Shown here one piece after another: positions 53,444 to 60,408 of a DNA stretch of 64,000 nt. The stretch lies in contig JAWSUT010000014.1 of the NCBI GenBank assembly GCA_033549345.1, forward strand, positions 1 to 64,000, given 5' to 3'. Within the stretch, counting starts at the first letter, position 1. Every line of letters starts with the position of its first letter. The translations under genes were made by a program, and so were the position numbers. Below the pieces are notes generated by a model that was not told where the DNA came from, did not search any database, and saw only the letters and a list, made by a program, of their open reading frames with translations. This stretch comes from JAWSUT01 sp033549345 (lineage in GTDB: Bacteria > Bacillota > Dethiobacteria > Dethiobacterales > Dethiobacteraceae).

Positions 53444-53881
53444 TCACAACTCAATATCCATAATTTTTTCGGCAATGTCCTCAAAGGAAAGGCCGGTCTC
53501 TTCGCTGTACTGGCCCCAGACTTCCTGGCTCCAGATTTCAACGCGGTTGGAGACGCCGATGACAACCACGTCTTTTTGCAGTTTGGCATGCTCACGTAAA
53601 TTATTAGGCACCAGCACACGCCCCTGTTTATCCAGCTCACATTCCGCAGCGCCGGAAAAGAAGAAACGCATAAAAGCCCTTGCATCGGAGCGCGTAAACG
53701 GCAAAGCTTTTAACTTCTGCTCCAACACATTCCATTCATGCAGCGGGTAGACAAAAAGGCAGTTGTCCAGTCCACGGGTCAGCACAAACCGTTCTCCCAG
53801 CTCCTCACGGAATTTAGCCGGCATAATCAGCCGGCCTTTACCATCCACAGCGTGCTGGTATTCTCCCATGAACACGGACAT
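53444..53881 (-). CDS. mraZ: Transcriptional regulator MraZ
   Basis: 145 residues with two SpoVT/AbrB-like repeats (MGEYQHAVDGKGRLIMPAKF and CELDKQGRVLVPNNLREHA). MraZ binds direct repeats in the dcw promoter. The start follows AAGGGGGTGA. The expected 10-bp operator repeats lie 22-51 bases upstream of the start. Confidence 0.96.
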   Translation of the reverse strand: MSVFMGEYQHAVDGKGRLIMPAKFREELGERFVLTRGLDNCLFVYPLHEWNVLEQKLKALPFTRSDARAFMRFFFSGAAECELDKQGRVLVPNNLREHAKLQKDVVVIGVSNRVEIWSQEVWGQYSEETGLSFEDIAEKIMDIEL

Positions 53882-53902
53882 TCACCCCCTTGGGGGAAAC
53901 TC

Positions 53903-53932
53903 CCCCCACTTTCCACCACTTTAAACCACTTT
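53903..53932 (-). promoter_or_regulatory. Three 10-bp MraZ-type operator repeats
   Basis: On the minus strand AAAGTGGTTT, AAAGTGGTGG and AAAGTGGGGG follow each other head-to-tail with no gap. This 10-bp periodicity is what MraZ recognises upstream of dcw operons. No clear sigma-A promoter can be assigned upstream. Confidence 0.75.
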
Positions 53933-54035
53933 CTCTACAATTCTGCGCAAAATTTAAGATTCCTTCTTTCGTTTTAAAAAATATTACAAAAAAATTAACA
54001 AAATCCAAATAAACCCAATAAAGAATCCCCGCAAA

Positions 54036-54122
54036 TGAAGACGCGGGGACAGGTTCCACTGTCTTCATCTGACGGAATAATCAAATAAAATGAGGACAGT
54101 GGAACCTGTCCCCGCGTCTTCA
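54036..54122. repeat. REP-like long inverted repeat
   Basis: Two 33-bp arms (54036-54068 and 54090-54122) are inverted, identical at 32 of 33 positions, with a 21-base loop. Each arm alone also has ends TGAAGAC/GTCTTCA and a core GGGGACAGGTTCC. This core occurs widely in REP-type repeats mobilised by RAYT transposases. It lies between the zinc-ribbon gene terminator and the mraZ upstream region. No transposase is present here. Confidence 0.75.
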
Positions 54123-54156
54123 AAAGAAAAAGCAGGCTGTTTCTACAGCCTGCTTT
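54122..54156 (-). terminator. Terminator of the zinc-ribbon gene
   Basis: On the minus strand AAAGCAGGCTGT-AGAA-ACAGCCTGCTTT is a 12-bp stem followed by TTCTTTTG. It lies 6 bases after the stop codon. Confidence 0.88.
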
Positions 54157-54161
54157 ACCCG

Positions 54162-54341
54162 TTAAACGGTCAGCAACAGATCATTTTCTTTTTTAAGGAG
54201 ATGCGTTGTAATAACATGGTCACCACATTTGGGGCACAGCACGCCGCTTTCTTCCACAGACCGGGGCCAGTGGGCTTCCTGCAAACCCTGCAGGCCGCAG
54301 CCCAGACACAGAAACTCGATTTTGCCGTCCAAACCTTCCAT
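54162..54341 (-). CDS. 59-residue zinc-ribbon protein
   Basis: A short gene: ATG at 54341 with AAGGAGG upstream and TAA at 54162. Two cysteine pairs, CLGC (residues 12-15) and CPKC (about 37-40), should bind one zinc. The C-terminus is LLKKENDLLLTV. It has a strong ribosome site and its own terminator, so it is very probably expressed. I do not recognise the family. It may be a nucleic-acid-binding or redox adaptor protein. Confidence 0.75.
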   Translation of the reverse strand: MEGLDGKIEFLCLGCGLQGLQEAHWPRSVEESGVLCPKCGDHVITTHLLKKENDLLLTV

Positions 54342-54462
54342 GTGTCGCCTCCTTAAAGTAAACTTATGCAGTTGTCCGGGTATACTACCTTATGTTATAC
54401 GTATATTCTTTATTTCCTCCGTTTTTCCTTGTGTACAAGTAGAAAAATTTTCTTTTTTAGTA

Positions 54463-55008
54463 TTAAAAATTTCCCGGTTTGCAGATGATTTCCCGGATTT
54501 TGCAGTCAAAAAAATCTTTGGCATGGGCCGGCCGGATGACCACAGCGGTATCGGCACCGCGACCGGAACCGCCGATGGCAATAACATCCTCTCCGTGAGG
54601 AATCAGTCCGGCATCCAGGGCCATCACGGCAATTTCCGCACAGACCTTTGTACCCTGGCCCAGCATTCTCAGTGTATGGGCCACAATGCCGCCGGGATAC
54701 GATCCGCCGAATTTGTTTTCCACTGCACGGTCTATTCCGCCCAGCAAATGTGTGGTAGTCAGCAAAGCAGCACCGGCATCTTTTAATTCAGCCATCACCT
54801 CAGCGGGCATTTCCTGGAAACCGGGCTTCTGGTAGCCGCTGTGGTGGGTCACCACAACTGCTTCAACACCAAGTTTGAGCAGCTCCCGTGCTGTTTTCCC
54901 GGTATTTGAGGCAACCACAAAGCAGCGAATGCCCAGTTCCCGTCCCCGCTCCACTGCAAGCTGCAGTGTTTTTTCTGTATTGACAGGGCCTTTCTCTGCA
55001 AATATCAT
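54463..55008 (-). CDS. Standalone pyruvate-kinase C-terminal (alpha/beta) domain protein
   Basis: 181 residues. It corresponds to the C-terminal regulatory domain of pyruvate kinase (GIRCFVVASNTGKTARELL, VVTHHSGY) but has no catalytic barrel. The middle contains GGIDRAVENKFGG and VAHTLRMLGQGTKV, seen in the family of freestanding PK_C proteins. Function is not known. It is 13 bases after the TlpA-like gene, on the same transcript. Start behind GGAGGT. Confidence 0.85.
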   Translation of the reverse strand: MIFAEKGPVNTEKTLQLAVERGRELGIRCFVVASNTGKTARELLKLGVEAVVVTHHSGYQKPGFQEMPAEVMAELKDAGAALLTTTHLLGGIDRAVENKFGGSYPGGIVAHTLRMLGQGTKVCAEIAVMALDAGLIPHGEDVIAIGGSGRGADTAVVIRPAHAKDFFDCKIREIICKPGNF

Positions 55009-55021
55009 CCACAGAACCTCC

Positions 55022-55525
55022 TTACAGCCATGGTTCTACCAGCTCGCGCAGTTCGTGTTCGTCAACAGGGCGTACCGTTACGAAGCGGACAACACCCTCC
55101 CTGTCCAAAAGCAGCGTTTTGGGAATAAACTGTACTTCATACAGCAGGCTGACCTGACCGTCGTCCTTGACTACCGGAAATGTATACCCGTTTTCCCCAA
55201 GAAAGTCCCGGATCATGTGCAAAGGCTCCTGGCCCACATTCACGGCCAAAATCGAAAAGCCGTCGTTATTGAGCTCCTCATACACTTTTTGCATATCGGG
55301 CATCTCTTCCCGGCAGGGCGGGCAGGTTGCAGACCAGAAATTCACCATCACAACCTGGCCGTGTAAATCACTGAGCGCTATGGAACTACCGTCAAGGTCC
55401 TGCAGGGTAAAGTCAGGAGCAACCTGGCCGACAGAGAGTCCGGGTTCTGACCTGTGCCGGGCCAGCAAAGGAATAGCCACCGCCAGAATCGCCACAACAA
55501 CCAATATAGGCAGATATTTTTTCAT
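55022..55525 (-). CDS. TlpA/ResA-type membrane-anchored thioredoxin
   Basis: 167 residues. One N-terminal membrane anchor (YLPILVVVAILAVAIPLLA), then a thioredoxin fold with the redox motif WSATCPPCREEMP (about 67-79) and the cis-proline in VQFIPKTLLLD. It reduces thiols outside the membrane using electrons passed by CcdA, encoded directly upstream. Client proteins (cytochromes, spore or copper proteins) cannot be read from sequence. Start behind AAGGAGG. Confidence 0.93.
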   Translation of the reverse strand: MKKYLPILVVVAILAVAIPLLARHRSEPGLSVGQVAPDFTLQDLDGSSIALSDLHGQVVMVNFWSATCPPCREEMPDMQKVYEELNNDGFSILAVNVGQEPLHMIRDFLGENGYTFPVVKDDGQVSLLYEVQFIPKTLLLDREGVVRFVTVRPVDEHELRELVEPWL

Positions 55526-55540
55526 GTTATCCTCCTTGTG

Positions 55541-56227
55541 TCAGTAAAGAATAATCGCCAGTCTGGAAATCAGGCCAAAAAATACAGCCAGGCCAAAGGC
55601 AACCAGCACAAAACCAAAAATTTTCTGCAGATGGGGCAAGTAGACCACAAACCGGTCAATCATCCGGCCGGTCTGCTCCACCAACAGAGCTGCCAGTAAA
55701 AAGGGCAGTGCCATGCCCAGGGAAAACGCCACCAGCAGGGACACACCGCCCCCCGTGGCCGCAGTATAAACCAGAATTGCACCCAACACCGGCCCGATAC
55801 AGGGAGTCCATCCTGCGCCGAAAGCCACGCCCATCAGCATGGCTGTACCCGGCCCGGCGGCTTTGGGTACATAATGCATCCTTTTTTCTCTCTGCATAAA
55901 AGCAGGAGAAAGCACGCCGGCCAGGTGCAGTCCGAAGAGGACAATTAAAGCACCGGCAATCCGCTGCAGCACAAGCTGATACTCGGCAAAAAATGCGGCA
56001 AACCAGCTGGCCAGAATGCCAAGTAAAATAAACACCGCGCTAAACCCAACGACGAAATTCAGACTGTTGACAAGTGCTCTGTTTCGTACAGGCCGGCCGT
56101 CCTCATCGGTAACCGAGCCGGCCAGAAACCCAAGATACACCGGTAAAAGCGGCAGTTGGCAGGGGGAAAAAAAAGAAATTACCCCTGCGAAAAAGGCAAT
56201 TGTAACAGTTATGCTTCCCTGCTCCAT
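55541..56227 (-). CDS. ccdA: CcdA-type thiol:disulfide transporter
   Basis: 228 residues, six membrane helices. The conserved cysteines lie in FSPCQLPLLPVYLGFLAG (helix 1) and GAGWTPCIGPVLGAIL (helix 4). It carries electrons from cytoplasmic thioredoxin across the membrane to the TlpA-like protein. Its promoter and Shine-Dalgarno coincide with a CsoR-type palindrome. Confidence 0.94.
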   Translation of the reverse strand: MEQGSITVTIAFFAGVISFFSPCQLPLLPVYLGFLAGSVTDEDGRPVRNRALVNSLNFVVGFSAVFILLGILASWFAAFFAEYQLVLQRIAGALIVLFGLHLAGVLSPAFMQREKRMHYVPKAAGPGTAMLMGVAFGAGWTPCIGPVLGAILVYTAATGGGVSLLVAFSLGMALPFLLAALLVEQTGRMIDRFVVYLPHLQKIFGFVLVAFGLAVFFGLISRLAIILY

Positions 56228-56228
56228 A

Positions 56229-56245
56229 ATACCTCCTGGGGGTAT
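56229..56245 (-). promoter_or_regulatory. CsoR-type operator over the ccdA ribosome site
   Basis: The plus strand reads ATACCTCCTGGGGGTAT, an inverted repeat with 7 of 8 matched arm positions around T56237. It closely resembles CsoR sites of the ATACCC...GGGTAT type. It covers the AGGAGG of ccdA and lies downstream of the promoter. A csoR-like gene is encoded 1.5 kb upstream. Confidence 0.65.
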
Positions 56246-56259
56246 ATAGTATTTTCTCT

Positions 56260-56288
56260 ATTATCTTAAACATCCGCAAAAATGTCAA
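56260..56288 (-). promoter_or_regulatory. Promoter of ccdA-tlpA
   Basis: On the minus strand TTGACA (56283-56288) and GATAAT (56260-56265) are 17 bases apart, 33 bases before the ccdA start. It gives ccdA its own start point downstream of mgtE. Confidence 0.78.
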
Positions 56289-56297
56289 CTGTTGTTT

Positions 56298-57680
56298 TCA
56301 GAACAATAACCGGCCCATAAACACATTGGCAATTGTAAAGTAAATCAAAAGCCCTGTCATGTCTTTGATGGTGGTGACAAGCGGACCCGCCGCATAGGCC
56401 GGGTCAATGCCGGCGCGGCTGAACAACAGCGGGATAAATGTGCCGATCACCGCCCCCAGCGTGACTGTGGTGAACATGGCAACCCCCACCGTAGGCCCGA
56501 GTAAATACATTAATTCAGAGTCAATCTGCCAAAGCCCGCTGATAAACACGGCGGTGGTCATCGCCGCCACAGTTGCCCCGCAGATCACGCCCATGGTCAG
56601 CCCGATACGGATCTCACGAAAAAAATAACGCCACATTTCCGATTTATCAATTTCACCGGTGGCCACCCCACGCACAAAAACTGTGGAAGACTGGGATGCT
56701 ACGTTGCCGCCCATGTCCATAATGACGGGAATAAAAAAAGCAAGCACAACAATTGTCTTGAGCGTTTTCTCAAAGGTGCCGATCACCACTCCGGAAAGCA
56801 GCCCGCCAAACAATGTAATAATCAGCCAGGGAAGCCTTCTCCCCAGAATACTCCCCACAGAAGCGGTAACCAAATCGACATCATCCAGTTCACCGGCACC
56901 GACGCGCCGGTAAATATCCTCGGTGGCCTCTTCTTCCAAAACGTCAAGGACGTCGTCAACGGTAACAATCCCCAGCAGCCGCTGGCGGTCATCGATCACA
57001 GGCACTGCCAGCAGGTCGTATTTTGATACCAGCCGCGCCACTTCTTCCTGGTCCATATCCACCGGGACGCTGACGATATTTTTACGCATAATTTCCGAAA
57101 GACGTGTGCCGTCGGTGGAGGCAATCAGTTCGCGGAGCGACAGCACGCCAATCAACCGGGTTTCTTCATCCACAACATATACATAGTAAACCGTTTCCGC
57201 CTCAGGCGCTATCTGGCGCAGACGCCGGATCGTTTCTTCCACAGCCATGGTTTCGGGAAACGATATGTATTCGGTGGTCATGATGCCGCCGGCACTGTCT
57301 TCCGGGTATTTGAGCAGGCCCCGGATTTCTTCGGCATCTTCCTCGATTAAGGTCAGAAGTTCTTTGGCATCTTCCTCGGGAAGTTCCGCCAGGAGGTCCG
57401 CCGCATCGTCGGTGGCCATCTCTTTTAAAATGGATGACGCTCTTTTTTTGGTAAGCAGCTGGAACAATACGACCTGGTCAATCTCTTCCATTTCCTGAAT
57501 TACCAACGCCGCTTCTTCGTCGCTTAACAGCTCAAAGAGTTCCGATTTCTGCTCATCGGTCAGATCTTCAACAATTTCCGCAAAATCGGTGGGGTGTAGG
57601 TTCTGAAAGAATTCAGTCAGGTTTGTGTCCCGCTCTTTGATCATTTTAAGAATCTTCTGCAGCGATTTTTGAATGGACAT
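56298..57680 (-). CDS. mgtE: Magnesium transporter MgtE
   Basis: 460 residues from the ATG at 57680, after AAGGAGG. N domain with helical repeats (DDAADLLAELPEEDAKELL), a CBS pair (about 140-265), a plug helix, and five C-terminal membrane helices with conserved VVIGTFEK, DMGGNVASQS and TIKDMTGLLIYF. It is an Mg2+ channel gated by cytoplasmic Mg2+. It follows csoR by 24 bases. Confidence 0.96.
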   Translation of the reverse strand: MSIQKSLQKILKMIKERDTNLTEFFQNLHPTDFAEIVEDLTDEQKSELFELLSDEEAALVIQEMEEIDQVVLFQLLTKKRASSILKEMATDDAADLLAELPEEDAKELLTLIEEDAEEIRGLLKYPEDSAGGIMTTEYISFPETMAVEETIRRLRQIAPEAETVYYVYVVDEETRLIGVLSLRELIASTDGTRLSEIMRKNIVSVPVDMDQEEVARLVSKYDLLAVPVIDDRQRLLGIVTVDDVLDVLEEEATEDIYRRVGAGELDDVDLVTASVGSILGRRLPWLIITLFGGLLSGVVIGTFEKTLKTIVVLAFFIPVIMDMGGNVASQSSTVFVRGVATGEIDKSEMWRYFFREIRIGLTMGVICGATVAAMTTAVFISGLWQIDSELMYLLGPTVGVAMFTTVTLGAVIGTFIPLLFSRAGIDPAYAAGPLVTTIKDMTGLLIYFTIANVFMGRLLF

Positions 57681-57704
57681 GCCACCCACCTCCTTCGTTA
57701 GCCG

Positions 57705-57971
57705 TTAACCGATATACTTGCCGAGCATGTTCATAACCTCATCTATAAATTCGGTATCCCTGTCTTCATGTATCGCTTCATACAGGCAATGACGGAAGTG
57801 TGTCTGAAAAACCAGTGTCCCTACCTTGTTAACTGCCGACTTAACTGCGGCAATCTGCATCAGAATATCCGTACATTGCTGTTCCTCTTCAATCATTTTA
57901 CGCACACCTTTTACCTGGCCCTCAATCCGGTTCAAGCGGTTGATAATATTTTGACGTTCTTCATCCATCAT
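57705..57971 (-). CDS. CsoR/FrmR-family metal- or sulfide-sensing repressor
   Basis: 88 residues from the ATG at 57971 or the next codon. An all-helical DUF156 protein: RLNRIEGQVKGVRKMIEE, then Cys in QQCTDIL and His-x3-Cys in THFRHC. The Cys/His/Cys set matches the copper sensor CsoR. CstR lacks the histidine. It should release DNA when it binds metal. A matching operator lies before ccdA. Whether the ligand is copper or another thiophile is not certain. Confidence 0.88.
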   Translation of the reverse strand: MMDEERQNIINRLNRIEGQVKGVRKMIEEEQQCTDILMQIAAVKSAVNKVGTLVFQTHFRHCLYEAIHEDRDTEFIDEVMNMLGKYIG

Positions 57972-58002
57972 CAGACACCTCGCAATCGCCGTTTTCCTTT
58001 CA

Positions 58003-58031
58003 ATTATAACGCTTAAAACGTCGTAATACAA
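58003..58031 (-). promoter_or_regulatory. Promoter of csoR-mgtE
   Basis: TTGTAT (58026-58031) and TATAAT (58003-58008) on the minus strand are 17 bases apart. It begins right at the end of the 6S RNA terminator. Confidence 0.7.
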
Positions 58032-58032
58032 C

Positions 58033-58238
58033 AAAAAAACCCCACCATGCCGTGGACCGCTTAGTTTTGAACTGCTCTCCCCACAGGTGGGTGCTCTCCT
58101 GACTGTTTTGCATGTCCTTACAAACAAGGCGTATACGCTACAGCACAGAGCCCGAGCTCCCGATTCAAAAGTGTTAGCTCAAAACTTTATACGGTTGATC
58201 ACAAACATCGCAGGGCTTGCCTTTAGTATTCCTGGTTC
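58033..58238 (-). ncRNA. ssrS: 6S RNA (RNA polymerase regulator)
   Basis: About 206 bases with no reading frame. Paired elements on the minus strand, AAGTTTTGA near the 5' side and TCAAAACT near the 3' side, and the conserved GAATCGGGAGCTCGGG and CACCCACCT segments match the rod-like Firmicute 6S RNA. A terminal GGTGGGG-TTTTTTT ends it. 6S RNA mimics an open promoter and sequesters sigma-A polymerase in slow growth. No other gene occurs in this 370-base gap. Confidence 0.75.
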
Positions 58239-58244
58239 ACCGTA

Positions 58245-58273
58245 ATTATAGCAATTTTTTTCGACGCAGGCAA
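58245..58273 (-). promoter_or_regulatory. Promoter of 6S RNA
   Basis: TTGCCT (58268-58273) and TATAAT (58245-58250) on the minus strand are exactly 17 bases apart, placing the start at about 58238. Confidence 0.75.
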
Positions 58274-58345
58274 GTGGAATTTCCCTACATATCAGGAGAC
58301 ATGGAACCATAAATATAGACTAAAAGGATGAAGGGACGTGTTTTT

Positions 58346-58639
58346 ATGACCTTCGAAGCGCTTACAACCATCTTTGTACTGGCAATTATTGTCGAATTTT
58401 CCACTGAAATCATCAAGTCGGCATTCCCGTCTGTACGCGGCCGGTACAGCCGTGCGGCGGCGATACTTTTGGGTATGATTCTCTGCGTCAGTACGCAAAG
58501 CGGCCTCCTGAAAATTTTTAATATTTTCCCTGCATATCCGCAGATCGATTACTTTCTCACAGGGATCATTATTTCACGGGGCTCCAATATTCTCCATGAT
58601 TTGGTCTCCCGGCTTGACGTGGCAAAAATGAGACCCTAG
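58346..58639 (+). CDS. Small membrane protein of unknown function
   Basis: 97 residues from the ATG at 58346 (AAGGGACG upstream; the ATG at 58328 is too near its ribosome site). Two hydrophobic segments (TIFVLAIIVEFSTEII and AAILLGMILCVSTQSGLLKI) are followed by GIIISRGSNILHDLVSRL. The arrangement recalls holin-like or phage-type small membrane proteins, but no family is certain. Its end overlaps aspS by 4 bases, convergent. Confidence 0.72.
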   Translation: MTFEALTTIFVLAIIVEFSTEIIKSAFPSVRGRYSRAAAILLGMILCVSTQSGLLKIFNIFPAYPQIDYFLTGIIISRGSNILHDLVSRLDVAKMRP

Positions 58640-60408
58640 ATTTTCTTGGGCAAATCTGTCTTGATATGCAGTTCTTTAAGCTGGCGTGCATCCACACCGG
58701 AGGGTGCACTGGTCATCAGGCAGCTGGCGCTGGCTGTTTTCGGGAAGGCGATCACATCGCGTATCGAGTCTTTGCCGGCCATCAACATCACCAGCCGGTC
58801 CAGCCCGAAGGCAATTCCGCCGTGGGGCGGTGTGCCGTATTCGAATGCATCCAGCAGAAAACCAAACTGCTCCCGCGCACCCTCGGGTGTAAAGCCAAGC
58901 AGTTTAAACATTTTCTCCTGAACTTCCCGGCGGTAAATCCGCAGGCTGCCGCCACCGATTTCCACTCCGTTTAATACCAGGTCATACGCTTTAGCCAACA
59001 CATGGGCCGGGTCGGATTCCAGCTTGTCCAAATCTTCGTCGCGCGGCGAAGTAAAGGGATGGTGATTGGCCACATAGCGATCTTCATCCGCATCGAAAAA
59101 GACCAGCGGGAAATCCACAACCCAGAGGAAATTTTGCTTGTTTTCATCCAGCAAACCCAGCCGCTCTCCCAGCTTCAGCCGCAGCGCACCGAGGGCATGA
59201 TAGGCCACATCAAAACTGTCGGCCACAAACAGCAGCAGGTCTCCCGGCCGGCCACCCATTTCCTCAACAATGGCCTGCAGTGTTTCCTCACTGAAGAACT
59301 TGGCAATGGGAGAGCGGACTCCTTCGTTTTCCACAAACATATAAGCCAGCCCCTTGGCACCGTAGGGAGCCACAAACTGTGTCAACTCGTCAAGTTCCCG
59401 CCGGCTGTAATGGCCGCAGCCCTTGGCGTTAATCCCTTTAACGGCGCCTTTGTTAGCCAGAGCCTGTTTGAACACTTTGAAATCGGCATCTTTAACAATT
59501 TCCGACACATCGCAAAGTTCCAAGGCAAAACGGGTATCCGGCTTGTCGCTGCCGAAACGCTCCATGGCTTCACGGTAGGTCAGGCGGGGAAACGGTGTGG
59601 CGATATCCTCACCGAGTGCGCCGGCAAACACATGGGCCATCATTTTTTCCATCATGCCAAGCACAGTCTCCTGTGTGCAAAAGGACAGTTCAATATCGAT
59701 CTGGGTAAACTCAGGCTGCCTGTCGGCGCGCAGGTCTTCATCCCGGAAACAGCGGGCAATCTGAAAATATCTCTCCGCCCCCGCTACCATCAGCAGCTGC
59801 TTAAATAGCTGCGGTGACTGGGGCAGCGCGTAGAAATCTCCCGGGTTGACACGGCTGGGCACCAGATAATCCCGGGCACCCTCCGGCGTGCTGCGGGTCA
59901 GCATCGGTGTCTCCACTTCCAGAAATCCTTGCCCGTCAAGATAGTCCCGAACCAGTTTGGTCACCCTGTGACGCAGCACCATGTTCTGCAGCATTTCCGG
60001 CCGGCGCAGGTCAAGATAACGGTATTTCAGCCGGACATTTTCATCCACATCCACACCGTCTTCAATATAAAAAGGCGGTGTTTTTGCTTTATTAAGAATT
60101 TCCAGCGAAACAGCCTGTACTTCAATTTCACCGGTGGGCAGTTTGGTATTAACCGTTTCCGGTGAACGGGCCACCACCTCGCCTTGCACCGTCAGCACAA
60201 ACTCACTGCGGATGGTCTCCGCCAGCTGAAACATCTCTTCATCCTGTTCAAAATTAAAGACCACCTGCACCAGCCCGGTGCGGTCACGCAAATCGAAAAA
60301 GATCAGTTTGCCGTGATCACGCCGCCGCTGGACCCAGCCGTTTAGCGTCACTGTTTCTCCCAGGTGTCCCTTATTCACTTCACCACAGAATATCGTCCGA
60401 AACTGCAT
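58636..60408 (-). CDS. aspS: Aspartyl-tRNA synthetase
   Basis: 590 residues. An N-terminal OB-fold anticodon domain (VTLNGWVQRRRDHGKLIF), class II motif 2 FRDEDLRADRQPEF, a GAD insertion domain and motif 3 GIAFGLDRLVMLMAG mark the bacterial type. Whether it also charges tRNA-Asn cannot be told. It starts at the hisS stop with GGAGGAAAAATAA. Confidence 0.97.
   Translation of the reverse strand: MQFRTIFCGEVNKGHLGETVTLNGWVQRRRDHGKLIFFDLRDRTGLVQVVFNFEQDEEMFQLAETIRSEFVLTVQGEVVARSPETVNTKLPTGEIEVQAVSLEILNKAKTPPFYIEDGVDVDENVRLKYRYLDLRRPEMLQNMVLRHRVTKLVRDYLDGQGFLEVETPMLTRSTPEGARDYLVPSRVNPGDFYALPQSPQLFKQLLMVAGAERYFQIARCFRDEDLRADRQPEFTQIDIELSFCTQETVLGMMEKMMAHVFAGALGEDIATPFPRLTYREAMERFGSDKPDTRFALELCDVSEIVKDADFKVFKQALANKGAVKGINAKGCGHYSRRELDELTQFVAPYGAKGLAYMFVENEGVRSPIAKFFSEETLQAIVEEMGGRPGDLLLFVADSFDVAYHALGALRLKLGERLGLLDENKQNFLWVVDFPLVFFDADEDRYVANHHPFTSPRDEDLDKLESDPAHVLAKAYDLVLNGVEIGGGSLRIYRREVQEKMFKLLGFTPEGAREQFGFLLDAFEYGTPPHGGIAFGLDRLVMLMAGKDSIRDVIAFPKTASASCLMTSAPSGVDARQLKELHIKTDLPKKI

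Noticed and set aside
53990..54134. Short open frames in both directions across the inverted repeat (MKTVEPVPASS and MRTVEPVPASS)
   Set aside because: Both are translations of the REP-like arms; they mirror each other and have no ribosome sites.
58033..58240. SRP RNA or RNase P RNA as alternatives for the non-coding transcript
   Set aside because: The SRP GGAAGGAAGCAGC-type loop and the RNase P core motifs are absent. The paired TTTTGA/TCAAAA blocks and CACCCACCT fit 6S RNA better.
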